Shown piece after piece: positions 1 to 6,138 of a stretch of 9,962 bases of DNA. The notes under the pieces are model-generated. The model did not search any database. It worked only from the letters and a program-made list of their open reading frames with translations, and was not told the DNA's origin. The DNA is from an uncultured Pseudomonadota bacterium (GTDB lineage Bacteria > Pseudomonadota > Gammaproteobacteria > Burkholderiales > SCOH01). The translations under genes were made by a program, and so were the position numbers. The stretch spans positions 1 through 9,962 of the forward strand of contig CALMFQ010000528.1 of assembly GCA_937863215.1 (NCBI GenBank). Direction: 5' to 3'. How positions within the stretch are numbered: the first letter of the stretch is position 1; every line of letters starts with the position of its first letter.

Positions 1-429
1 TGGAACAAGGCAAAGATAGTCGCGGCCGATGAAAAAGAGTCCGGCGTCCGCGCGCTGTTGAATCTGGGGCATACGTTCGGCCACGCGATTGAGGCGGGCA
101 TGGGCTATGGCGTATGGTTGCACGGCGAGGCGGTCGGCGCCGGAATGGCGATGGCCGCGGATTTGTCCTGCCGCATGGGCTGGCTGCCTGAAGCTGAATT
201 GCAGCGCACGCTGGCGCTGCTGGCAGCGGCACGTTTGCCGGTAATGGGTGCGCGACTGGGGGCAGAGCGCTATCTGGAATTGATGTCGAGCGACAAGAAG
301 GTCGAGGCCGGCACAATCCGTTTCGTCTTGCTTAAACGGATTGGCGAAGCGGTAATGCATTCGAATATCGATGCCGGATTGCTGTGGACGGTGCTGGAAC
401 AGCGCGTGTCAGACCAGATGCCGCATTGA
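1..429 (+). CDS. aroB: 3-dehydroquinate synthase, C-terminal part (5'-truncated by window)
   Basis: Converts DAHP to 3-dehydroquinate, the second step of the shikimate pathway, in the cytoplasm; the enzyme uses NAD+ and a divalent metal, usually zinc. Frame 1 is open from the first base, so the gene begins outside the window; 142 residues are visible. They carry two hallmark segments of the family: GHTFGHAIEAG at visible residues 23-33, preceded by ESGVRALLNL, and HGEAVGAGM at 41-49. Both contain metal-ligand histidines. The reading frame ends at TGA 427-429, about where the family normally ends, so the C-terminus looks intact. It is followed by a hairpin terminator and converges with the DUF2069 gene. 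In many proteobacteria aroK lies directly upstream, but that cannot be seen here. The identity is very secure. Confidence 0.97.
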   Translation, partial: WNKAKIVAADEKESGVRALLNLGHTFGHAIEAGMGYGVWLHGEAVGAGMAMAADLSCRMGWLPEAELQRTLALLAAARLPVMGARLGAERYLELMSSDKKVEAGTIRFVLLKRIGEAVMHSNIDAGLLWTVLEQRVSDQMPH

Positions 430-459
430 GGATATCGATTGCGATCGGTGAGGTTCAAA

Positions 460-481
460 GAAAGGGGCGTAAGCCCCTTTT
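460..481. terminator. Bidirectional intrinsic terminator between aroB and DUF2069 gene
   Basis: An 8-bp perfect stem (461-468 with 473-480, AAAGGGGC/GCCCCTTT) closes a GTAA loop, which is a GNRA-type tetraloop. It can extend by a G-T pair at 460/481. A short T-run follows on the plus strand (478-481), and the A-run on the left arm gives a T-run for the opposite direction. It lies 31 bases after the aroB stop. The last T of the stem is the first base of the DUF2069 stop codon (read from the minus strand), so the two convergent genes share it. Confidence 0.85.
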
Positions 482-827
482 ATTCTATGCGGCCCGGGCG
501 GGTCTGCTTGGCGTAGAAAATCGTGCAGCAGAAAAAGACGCTGCTCAGCACGATTTCGATCATTGCCAAGCCTTGGCTCGGGCCGCGTTCGCTCCAGGCG
601 CGCATGATTCCTTCGGTGAAATAGAGCAGAATGAACATGCACGACCACTGGTAGGTATAACGCCTGCCGCGCAGGATACCGAATAGCGGCAGCAGCAATA
701 AAATCGCCTTGAGCACCAGCCACGAACCACCCGGGCGTAATGGTGCCAGCGTCAGTTCCCATGCCAGGCAGAGCATGATCAATGCAATCAGGCTCGTGAC
801 TGCGCCGAGATAAAGTAGTTTTGTCAA
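480..827 (-). CDS. DUF2069 family small inner-membrane protein
   Basis: A 115-residue, strongly hydrophobic protein matching the DUF2069 family of uncharacterised proteobacterial membrane proteins. Four membrane segments are likely, at about residues 7-27, 37-54, 61-78 and 87-106. The conserved family block LAWELTLAPLRPGG (21-34) and the segment GILRGRRYTYQWSCM followed by LLYFTEGIMRAWSE (50-80) are present. The only start upstream of the conserved block is TTG at 827-825, with a GGAA purine stretch about 8 bases ahead; the next ATG (776) would remove the first membrane helix, so I chose TTG. The gene follows wrbA on the same strand after a 72-base gap containing a hairpin, and probably shares its transcript. 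Its molecular function is unknown. Family assignment is confident; the start is less certain. Confidence 0.88.
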   Translation of the reverse strand: MTKLLYLGAVTSLIALIMLCLAWELTLAPLRPGGSWLVLKAILLLLPLFGILRGRRYTYQWSCMFILLYFTEGIMRAWSERGPSQGLAMIEIVLSSVFFCCTIFYAKQTRPGRIE

Positions 828-850
828 ACCGGTTCCGATTCCTGAATCCA

Positions 851-884
851 GGTTCTGTTGACTAGCGTCAACAGAACCCTGTTG
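851..884. repeat. Perfect 12-bp hairpin with a competing alternative hairpin, wrbA-DUF2069 gap
   Basis: GGTTCTGTTGAC (851-862) and GTCAACAGAACC (867-878) form a perfect 12-bp stem with a 4-base loop. The right arm's CAACAG (869-874) can instead pair with CTGTTG (879-884), leaving an AACC loop, so two structures are mutually exclusive. There is no T-run on either side, so it is not a standard intrinsic terminator. It lies between the wrbA stop (900) and the DUF2069 start (827), where it could act as an mRNA processing or stability element, or tune read-through. Confidence 0.7.
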
Positions 885-899
885 TCTTGTAAGCGCGCT

Positions 900-1496
900 T
901 CAGCTGGCGGCGAGCTTCAGCGCGGTTTCCGCCAGGCGTTTGCCTGCAGCTACGGCTAGCTGCTTTTCGTGCTCGGTCAGCGGCCGGTCGCCTCTGCTGC
1001 CGGCGACATGACTTGCGCCATAAGGCGTGCCGCCCGATTCGGTAATGTTCAGTGCAGCTTCGGTGAACGGAATGCCAAGCACCAGCATGCCGTGGTGCAA
1101 CAGCGGCAACATCATCGTCAGCAACGTGGTTTCGTTGCCTCCGTGCATGCTGCCGGTGCTGGTAAATACACATGCCGGCTTGCCGACCAGCTCACCGCGC
1201 AACCACTCGCTGGCGGTGCCGTCCCAGAAATATTTCATTGCCGCCGCCATATTGCCAAAGCGGGTCGGGCTGCCCAGGGCAATGCCGATGCATTCGGTCA
1301 GGTCCTGCTTTTCGACATAAGGCGGCCCGTTGCTTGGAATGTCCGGTTCGCTGGCCTCGCATACGGTCGATACGCGCGGTACGGTGCGGATACGTGCCTG
1401 GCAGCCGGCGACGCTCTCGATGCCGCGTGCAATCTGATGCGCCAGCTGTTTGACCGCCCCATGGTGAGAGTAATAAAGCACCAGAATGTCTCGCAT
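900..1496 (-). CDS. wrbA: NAD(P)H:quinone oxidoreductase, WrbA type
   Basis: FMN-dependent two-electron quinone reductase of the flavodoxin-like WrbA family, cytosolic and usually tetrameric, thought to limit quinone redox cycling. The 198 residues match the family length. Visible family segments are the N-terminal phosphate-loop strand LVLYYSHHGAV (5-15), GSPTRFGNMAAAMKYF (75-90), the FMN/active-site segment FTSTGSMHGGNETT (111-124) and GTPYGAS (156-162). The frame stays open a further 94 codons upstream, but homology begins at MRDILVLYYS, so ATG 1496-1494 is the start. A TATAAT box lies 37 bases upstream. It is divergent from the YihY-family gene (69-base gap) and followed by DUF2069. The exact physiological substrate is not evident from sequence. 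Confidence 0.95.
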   Translation of the reverse strand: MRDILVLYYSHHGAVKQLAHQIARGIESVAGCQARIRTVPRVSTVCEASEPDIPSNGPPYVEKQDLTECIGIALGSPTRFGNMAAAMKYFWDGTASEWLRGELVGKPACVFTSTGSMHGGNETTLLTMMLPLLHHGMLVLGIPFTEAALNITESGGTPYGASHVAGSRGDRPLTEHEKQLAVAAGKRLAETALKLAAS

Positions 1497-1533
1497 TTGT
1501 GCTGCCTGGATTCCGTTCCGTTCGGGGTGCGCT

Positions 1534-1539
1534 ATTATA
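1534..1539 (-). promoter_or_regulatory. -10 box (TATAAT) of wrbA promoter
   Basis: The minus strand reads TATAAT within CTTATAATAGCGC, placing a start site near 1527 and giving a leader of about 30 bases to the wrbA ATG. No good -35 hexamer sits 16-18 bases upstream (AGCGCA at 17), so an activator or another contact may help. The overlapping plus-strand bases (TATAAG, 1536-1541) might serve as a weak -10 for the divergent yihY-type gene, but no matching -35 is convincing. Confidence 0.6.
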
Positions 1540-1565
1540 AGCGACCCTCCCAATTCTGCGCTGTC

Positions 1566-2813
1566 ATGTTTGCTTCCCTGATCGACAAGGCCAGACGTCA
1601 CCCGTTTGGCCATTTCACCAGTTTCGTCGGTTTTGTGCTCGGTCGTTACCAGCAGGATCAATGCCTGCAGACGGCGGGCAGCCTGACGTTTACCACCTTG
1701 CTGGCACTGGTGCCGTTTCTTACCATCATGCTGATGATCATTGCGGCGTTCCCGGTATTCAATGATCTCAGCAACCAATTCAAGATTTTCCTGCTGACCA
1801 ATCTGGTGCCCAGTTTCGCTGGCAAGATCATTACCGTTTACATGAGGCAGTTTTCCGAAAATGCCTCGCGTCTTACGGCAATGGGCATCGCCTCGTTGCT
1901 GGTCACCGCATTGCTGATGATTCTGACGATTGAGCGTGCGTTCAACGAAATCTGGCGTGTCAAAGAGCCACGGCCGCTGTTCCGGCGTGTTGTCATGTAC
2001 TGGGCGGCGATGACGCTCGGCCCGTTTCTGCTGGGCGGCAGCCTGTCGTTGACCTCATGGTTTCTGGCCGAGTCGGCGGATTATGTGCATTACCTGCCGT
2101 TTATCGGGCGCCAGTTGCTCGACAGCGTGCCTTGGCTCTTGTCGGTGCTGGCGTTTTCACTGCTGTATTATGCGGTGCCGAACTGCAATGTGCCGTGGCG
2201 TCATGCTCTGGTCGGCGGCGCCATTGCTGCAGTGTTGTTCGAGCTGGTGAAAAAGGGCTTCGCCATGTATATCAAGGCGTTTGGCTCATACAAGATGGTC
2301 TACGGCGCATTTGCCAGCATTCCGATTTTTCTGCTGTGGGTGTATGTGGTCTGGTCGACCATTCTGTTCGGTGCTGTTCTGACTGCCACGCTGTCGTACT
2401 GGAATCACGGTGCCTGGCGCCGGCGCCAGGTTGCCGGGCGCGATTTCTTCAGCGCGGTGCGGCTGTTGTTGTTGCTGGCCGAAGCGCAGCAGCGCGGTGA
2501 GGTAGAGGATGTGCTGCAGTTGCAGCGCAACATGCACTGCGGGTTGGATCAGTTGACCAGCCTGCTGCAGACCTTGCACCGTGCCAAATTGGTCGAACGT
2601 ACCGTGGATGGCGAATGGCTGCTGCGTAAATCGCCGGAGCAGATTCCATTATCCGAGTTGTATCACTTGCTGGTGTTGCGGCCGCTGAAGCCGGAGAAAA
2701 TGCATCCGCAGGAACAATTGCTGGCCAACCGGCTGCAAGTGCCGCTACACACCATCGATGCGGCGCTGCAACAGTCGCTGGCCAGTCTGATGCCCATCAG
2801 GCAGGAGCATTGA
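1566..2813 (+). CDS. YihY/BrkB (UPF0761) family inner-membrane protein
   Basis: A 415-residue membrane protein of the YihY/virulence factor BrkB family. The membrane domain spans about residues 35-280 with six likely helices (about 38-62, 103-123, 143-168, 186-204, 213-236, 246-275). Family hallmarks are TAGSLTFTTLLALVP (36-50) and FGSYKMVYGAFASIPIFLLW (239-258). A cytosolic tail of about 125 residues (291-415), helix-rich and winged-helix-like, is typical of the longer proteobacterial members. Earlier annotation of this family as ribonuclease BN is wrong, and its transport substrate, if any, is unknown. The frame is open far upstream through antisense wrbA, but similarity starts at MFASLIDKARRHP, so ATG 1566 is chosen; no clear ribosome-binding site precedes it. 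The last 17 bases overlap the 3' end of convergent bioA. Confidence 0.92.
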   Translation: MFASLIDKARRHPFGHFTSFVGFVLGRYQQDQCLQTAGSLTFTTLLALVPFLTIMLMIIAAFPVFNDLSNQFKIFLLTNLVPSFAGKIITVYMRQFSENASRLTAMGIASLLVTALLMILTIERAFNEIWRVKEPRPLFRRVVMYWAAMTLGPFLLGGSLSLTSWFLAESADYVHYLPFIGRQLLDSVPWLLSVLAFSLLYYAVPNCNVPWRHALVGGAIAAVLFELVKKGFAMYIKAFGSYKMVYGAFASIPIFLLWVYVVWSTILFGAVLTATLSYWNHGAWRRRQVAGRDFFSAVRLLLLLAEAQQRGEVEDVLQLQRNMHCGLDQLTSLLQTLHRAKLVERTVDGEWLLRKSPEQIPLSELYHLLVLRPLKPEKMHPQEQLLANRLQVPLHTIDAALQQSLASLMPIRQEH

Positions 2814-4104
2814 CGATTGCCAGCGCGCAATCGGCAAGCAACTGCATTTGCTCGGCATCGATGACATATGGCGGCATGAAATAGACGGTGTTGCCGATAG
2901 GACGCAGCAATACCCCACGATCCAGCGCCTGATGGAACGCCCGGCTGGCGAAATCGTGTGGCGCGTCGGCCACTTCGAATGCCCAGATCATGCCGGTATT
3001 GCGGAAGTTGCGCACTCTGCTGTGCCCGGCCAGAGGCTGCAGCAGTGCCGTCAGCTGTGCTGCGCGCTGGCGGTTGCGTTCCAGTACGTTGTCGTCGACA
3101 AAAATATCCAGTACCGTCAGTGCCGCACGACACGCCAGCGCGTTGCCGGTATAGGAATGCGAATGCAGGAAGCCGCGCGTCACCTCGTCGTCGTAGAAAG
3201 CGGCATAAATCTCGTCGCGGCTCAACACTGCCGATAACGGCAGATAGCCACCGGTAATGCCTTTCGACAGGCACAGCAGATCCGGCCGGATGCCTGCCTG
3301 CTCACAGGCAAACAGCGTGCCGGTGCGGCCAAAGCCGACGGCGATTTCGTCGGCGATCAGATGAATCCGGTAGCGGTCACACAATTCGCGCAGGCGCTGC
3401 AGGTACACCGGGTGGTACATCGCCATTCCGGTTGCGCCCTGAACCAGCGGCTCGACGATCAGTGCCGCTGTCGTTAGATGCACCTGTGCCAGTTGCTGTT
3501 CCGCCGCCGCAGCGCAGCGCAAGGCAAAGGCATGCGCCGACTCCCCCGGTGCCGCCAGTCGCGTGTCGGGGCAGGGTAGTTGCAGACCGGGGCGCAATAG
3601 CGGCGCGTAGACATCCCGGAACAAGGCCATATCGGTCACGCCCAGCGCGCCAAGCGTTTCGCCGTGATAGCCGTTGCTGAGGCTGACAAAGCCTGTTTTC
3701 TGCGCCTGGCCGCAGTTGCGCCAGTAATGAAAGCTCATTTTCAGCGCAATCTCGGTGGCCGACGCGCCGTCCGAGCCATAAAACGCGTGTCCCAGCCCGG
3801 TCAGTGCCGCCAGTCGTTCCGATAGCTCTACCACCGGTTGATGGGTGAAACCGGCCAGCATCACATGTTCCAGCCGATCCAGTTGTTGTTTCAGTGCGGC
3901 ATTGATGCGTGGATTGGCGTGGCCGAACAGATTGACCCACCAACTGCTGACTGCATCCAGATAGCGCTTGCCGTCGAAGTCATACAGCCATGCGCCTTCA
4001 CCGCGGGCGATCGGGAGCAGCGGCAACTGCTCGTGGCGCTTCATCTGCGTGCAGGGATGCCAGACCGAAGCCAGGCTGCGTTGTAACCAGTTGGCATTAT
4101 TCAT
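2797..4104 (-). CDS. bioA: Adenosylmethionine-8-amino-7-oxononanoate aminotransferase (DAPA synthase)
   Basis: PLP-dependent class III aminotransferase that converts 7-keto-8-aminopelargonate to 7,8-diaminopelargonate in biotin synthesis, normally with S-adenosylmethionine as amino donor. The 435 residues are full length. Key segments are VWHPCTQM (14-21), SSWWVNLFGH (53-62), the cofactor-binding SDGASATEIALKM (111-123), SNGYHGETLGALG (143-155), LIADEIAVGFGRTG (249-262, with the Asp of the DE pair contacting the PLP ring) and LSKGITGGYLPL (279-290, K281 the Schiff-base lysine). RPIGNTVYFMPPYVI (401-415) is the usual end. ATG 4104 is preferred because similarity begins at NNANWLQRSL; an in-frame ATG at 4137 is an alternative, and neither has a strong ribosome-binding site. 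No other bio gene is in the window. Some relatives use lysine as donor, which I cannot exclude. Confidence 0.95.
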   Translation of the reverse strand: MNNANWLQRSLASVWHPCTQMKRHEQLPLLPIARGEGAWLYDFDGKRYLDAVSSWWVNLFGHANPRINAALKQQLDRLEHVMLAGFTHQPVVELSERLAALTGLGHAFYGSDGASATEIALKMSFHYWRNCGQAQKTGFVSLSNGYHGETLGALGVTDMALFRDVYAPLLRPGLQLPCPDTRLAAPGESAHAFALRCAAAAEQQLAQVHLTTAALIVEPLVQGATGMAMYHPVYLQRLRELCDRYRIHLIADEIAVGFGRTGTLFACEQAGIRPDLLCLSKGITGGYLPLSAVLSRDEIYAAFYDDEVTRGFLHSHSYTGNALACRAALTVLDIFVDDNVLERNRQRAAQLTALLQPLAGHSRVRNFRNTGMIWAFEVADAPHDFASRAFHQALDRGVLLRPIGNTVYFMPPYVIDAEQMQLLADCALAIVNAPA

Positions 4105-4184
4105 GAGCGGATCGCGACTGGATGGAATGGCCTGCATCGTTTCACAATTGCATCGCTCCAGGCAAGTTCGCAGCACGCCGAATT

Positions 4185-4215
4185 GCCTGTCGTTGCCCCG
4201 TGTGCCGCGACAGGC
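4185..4215. repeat. 8-bp hairpin in the bioA leader
   Basis: GCCTGTCG (4185-4192) and CGACAGGC (4208-4215) are perfect inverted arms around a 15-base loop, 81 bases upstream of the bioA start. There is no T-run. If bioA transcription starts further upstream this would fold in the mRNA leader; it could equally be a protein-binding dyad. It does not resemble the known BirA operator half-sites (TTGTAAACC / GGTTTACAA). Confidence 0.45.
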
Positions 4216-4233
4216 GGTGTTTGTAGTCAATTG

Positions 4234-4271
4234 GCAAGAAAAGTTCATGTGCAAATGTAAATTTTTCTTGC
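4234..4271. repeat. 9-bp inverted repeat, candidate operator between bioA and sRNA candidate
   Basis: GCAAGAAAA (4234-4242) and TTTTCTTGC (4263-4271) are perfect inverted arms separated by 20 bases, with centres about 29 bp apart, close to three helical turns. The right arm overlaps the -35 hexamer of the rightward promoter at 4268-4296. The surrounding DNA is AT-rich compared with neighbouring genes. The site fits an operator controlling the divergent region, but no regulator is identified. Confidence 0.4.
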
Positions 4272-4296
4272 ATTCGTCATTCATAGAGCTTAGACT
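4268..4296 (+). promoter_or_regulatory. Sigma70-like promoter reading right into the A-rich intergenic region
   Basis: TTGCAT (4268-4273) and TAGACT (4291-4296) are separated by exactly 17 bases, placing a start near 4303. No protein-coding gene on the plus strand lies downstream until far beyond a strong terminator at 4419-4446. This is the main argument that the promoter serves a non-coding transcript. The hexamers are imperfect matches, so confidence is moderate. Confidence 0.5.
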
Positions 4297-4302
4297 CTAC
4301 TC

Positions 4303-4451
4303 AACAACTAAACAAAAGCGCCAGCAGCAAAGCCAATAACAAAAACAACGTATTACCGCAAAAAATATCCAAGGCGCACAGCAAATACATAAACGAGAGA
4401 GAAATAGAGAAGGCAACAAAAACGCCGTGGTTATCCACGGCGTTTTCTTTT
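4303..4451 (+). ncRNA. Candidate small RNA, about 145 nt, A-rich with terminator hairpin
   Basis: The span runs from the predicted start of the 4268-4296 promoter to the T-run of the terminator at 4419-4446. It is A-rich and poor in G, with many AAC/AAA-type triplets (for example AACAACTAAACAAAAG at 4303-4318 and AATAACAAAAACAACG at 4335-4350). Such triplets resemble the A-R-N motifs bound by the distal face of Hfq. GCGCC (4318-4322) could pair with GGCGC (4373-4377). No convincing coding frame or ribosome-binding site is present. Known Hfq-binding sRNAs commonly end in this kind of hairpin plus U-run. I recognise no named RNA family. Alternatively the span is simply an untranslated spacer behind the opposite-strand terminator. 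Confidence 0.45.
4419..4446. terminator. Strong bidirectional intrinsic terminator
   Basis: A perfect 12-bp stem, AAAACGCCGTGG (4419-4430) with CCACGGCGTTTT (4435-4446), closes a TTAT loop. On the plus strand the T-run continues as TTTTCTTTT (4443-4451). On the minus strand the arm ends in TTTTTGTTG. It lies 42 bases past the DUF1841 stop on the minus strand, so it ends the FIST-DUF1841 unit. It would also end the candidate sRNA coming from the left. Confidence 0.92.
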
Positions 4452-4488
4452 GTGTCTGGCGCTTGCCATTGCGCGATCTGTCTGCCGT

Positions 4489-4932
4489 TCAGCCGCGTTG
4501 TGGCTGGCCGCTCTTGCGCCGCAGGCAGGCGAAGTAGATATCCGGATCGGGTCCGGTCTGATGACGTTGCGCATGCCAGATCATTTCTCCCAGGCAGTCC
4601 ATCATCTCGTGCTGCGCTTCGTGCTCCGCACCCTGGCTTTGGCACAACAGCGCGTACTGTGCGCGAATGCCATGCGGCTGGTCGATTGACAGCTGCTCCT
4701 GGATCGCCAGGTGCATGCTCATATGCAGGAACGGGTTGGTCTGGCCGTTTTCCGGCAGGTAGTCGCGATCGACATAGCTGTCGGGCCTGTCCAGCAGGCC
4801 GTGATACTCCGGGTGCTCCAGCATCACGCCCAGTGCGATTTTCTCCAGATCGGTGAGCGGCTGGCCGGCGCGGTATTTGGCCCAGGTGTCGAAATAGAAG
4901 CGGCGCGCTTCTTCACGCGAAGGGTTAAACAT
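4489..4932 (-). CDS. DUF1841 family protein
   Basis: A 147-residue soluble protein of the DUF1841 family, found widely in beta- and gammaproteobacteria and of unknown function. Family segments are MFNPSREEARRFYFDTWAKY (1-20), HPEYHGLLD (40-48), LPENGQTNPFLHMSMHLAIQ (59-78), EQLSIDQPHGIR (79-90) and HEMMDCLGEMIWHAQR (108-123). The conserved histidines and acidic residues (H70, H74, E79, H108, D112, E116) hint at a possible metal-binding or catalytic helical bundle, which is my inference. The frame is open upstream, but the family start MFNPSR and a GGAG ribosome-binding site six bases before it support ATG 4932. The start overlaps the last 8 bases of the FIST gene, so translation is probably coupled. 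A strong terminator follows. Confidence 0.92.
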   Translation of the reverse strand: MFNPSREEARRFYFDTWAKYRAGQPLTDLEKIALGVMLEHPEYHGLLDRPDSYVDRDYLPENGQTNPFLHMSMHLAIQEQLSIDQPHGIRAQYALLCQSQGAEHEAQHEMMDCLGEMIWHAQRHQTGPDPDIYFACLRRKSGQPQRG

Positions 4933-6025
4933 GTTCGGCTCCATGAAAGAGTGCCAGCACGGCCGAGCCGTCCAGCAGGCGATTGCCGTCCGCCAGCGGG
5001 GCGAACTGGCCATTGCCGTAAATTCCCAGCAATGGCATGGCGGGAAAGGTCTGCCGTACGGCGCACCAATCCCGGTCCTGGCCATCGTATAAATGCGGCC
5101 CACGGCTGCCGCAGGAAAACAGCAGCGCAAAGTCCGGCCGGCCATGTTGCTGGCGATAGGCATCCAGCTGGTTGCTCAATTGCGTGGCCGCGTAGCCGGC
5201 GTCGCGTTGCGCCCAGAATACCCGTTGCCCCGCCTGCAGCCGTTGCGCCACGGTTACCGTGTGGCTGAGCCGGTTGTGCGCGATCAGCGGCAGTGGATAG
5301 CAATCGCTGTCGCTGAATGTGTCTGCACTGCTGCAGAGCACGCACAGCCGCACATCCGCCAAGTCGGCACCAGCGTCGCAAGCGGCCAGTGCCGCCGCCA
5401 GCGTGATCGCCGCCGGCTGCCCGGCAAGACGGTGCAGATCCAGTCCGACGGCTTTATCGACGGTTAACGGTGCGCTCAGCGGTCGCAGCCCGTGAGCCAC
5501 CAGCAGTCGGCTATTGCAGCCGTTGAATTGCAGTTCGGTGCGTCCTTCGCCGCGTACCTTGCCGTGGCTCCAGACCTTGTATTGCCCGCGGCCGGTGATA
5601 TCGCCGGCAACACCACCGTAACGCTGGCCAGCGGCATGCAGCCAGTTGGTGTTGATGGCATTCGGCGCCGCCAGGCAGAGCGAAGGCGTAATCTGGCCAT
5701 CGCGGTGCGCCGGTGCCAGGGTCAGCGGTGCGGTAAATGCCAGCGCCGCGGCGGCAGGTACGTCGAGCACCCAGTCGTCCTGATTCAGAATGCCGATGGC
5801 TGAACAGCCGGCAACCTGGATGCAGCCTGCCGTACGTGCCGCTGCCAGCAGCGCCGGCTGCGGATCCTGAGCGAAATCGGCGCTGAGGAACAGCAGCACG
5901 CCATTGGCAGTTTGTCCGTCCAGGCCCGCCAGCGCTTGCCGAACCGCGTCACGCGCCAATTCGGCGCTGGCACGCGGGCCACTGGCCAGGCCGGTGGCAA
6001 CGAAACTGGATGCGGCAATGGACAT
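4925..6025 (-). CDS. FIST signal-transduction domain protein (FIST_N plus FIST_C)
   Basis: A 366-residue protein with the paired FIST_N (about residues 20-185) and FIST_C (about 190-345) domains, predicted sensory modules thought to bind small ligands such as amino acids. Visible family marks are GVLLFLSADF (42-51), CIQVAGCSAIGIL (68-80), the GGVAGD element (137-142), VWSHGKV (151-157) and, in FIST_C, LLFSCGSRGPHLYDGQDRD (301-319) followed by FPAMPLLGIYGNGQFAPL (327-344). No kinase, GGDEF or methyl-accepting output domain is attached and there is no signal peptide, so it is a stand-alone cytosolic sensor. The open frame extends 90 codons further, through the promoter and hairpin region; ATG 6025 fits the family and lies 43 bases after a TATAAT box. 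The stop overlaps the DUF1841 start by 8 bp. Confidence 0.9.
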   Translation of the reverse strand: MSIAASSFVATGLASGPRASAELARDAVRQALAGLDGQTANGVLLFLSADFAQDPQPALLAAARTAGCIQVAGCSAIGILNQDDWVLDVPAAAALAFTAPLTLAPAHRDGQITPSLCLAAPNAINTNWLHAAGQRYGGVAGDITGRGQYKVWSHGKVRGEGRTELQFNGCNSRLLVAHGLRPLSAPLTVDKAVGLDLHRLAGQPAAITLAAALAACDAGADLADVRLCVLCSSADTFSDSDCYPLPLIAHNRLSHTVTVAQRLQAGQRVFWAQRDAGYAATQLSNQLDAYRQQHGRPDFALLFSCGSRGPHLYDGQDRDWCAVRQTFPAMPLLGIYGNGQFAPLADGNRLLDGSAVLALFHGAEHV

Positions 6026-6068
6026 GAGACGGGGAGCGGCGGGCAGCGCTGGCTGGATCGATTGCGCG

Positions 6069-6074
6069 ATTATA
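6069..6074 (-). promoter_or_regulatory. -10 box (TATAAT) of the FIST-DUF1841 operon promoter
   Basis: The minus strand reads GCTATAATCGCG. The TATAAT is 43 bases before the FIST ATG, giving a leader of roughly 37 bases. The best -35 match is TTGCCC (6095-6090) at a short spacing of 15 bases, so the -35 is weak. Its position downstream of the long hairpin at 6139-6202 supports the FIST-DUF1841 pair as a separate transcription unit from nth. Confidence 0.6.
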
Positions 6075-6138
6075 GCCGAGCTTGCGGTCGGGCAAGGTCG
6101 GTTGCTGCGGTGGCTGCATGTGCCGTGACAACGATGCT

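Noticed and set aside
822..827. Perfect TTGACA on the minus strand at the DUF2069 start
   Set aside because: No -10 hexamer lies 16-18 bases downstream, and it falls on the start codon.
969..1565. Upstream extension of the YihY-family frame
   Set aside because: It is antisense to wrbA and has no similarity to the family; the conserved protein starts at 1566.
1497..1778. Upstream extension of the wrbA frame
   Set aside because: Similarity begins at MRDILVLYYS, and the extension crosses the TATAAT box and the start of the divergent gene.
1566..2813. Ribonuclease BN annotation for the YihY-family protein
   Set aside because: That name is a historical error for this family; the sequence is a polytopic membrane protein with no nuclease motif.
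4301..4645. 114-codon minus-strand frame ending in a hydrophobic stretch
   Set aside because: It overlaps DUF1841 out of frame and runs through the 12-bp terminator; its Leu-rich end is simply the A-rich region read in reverse.
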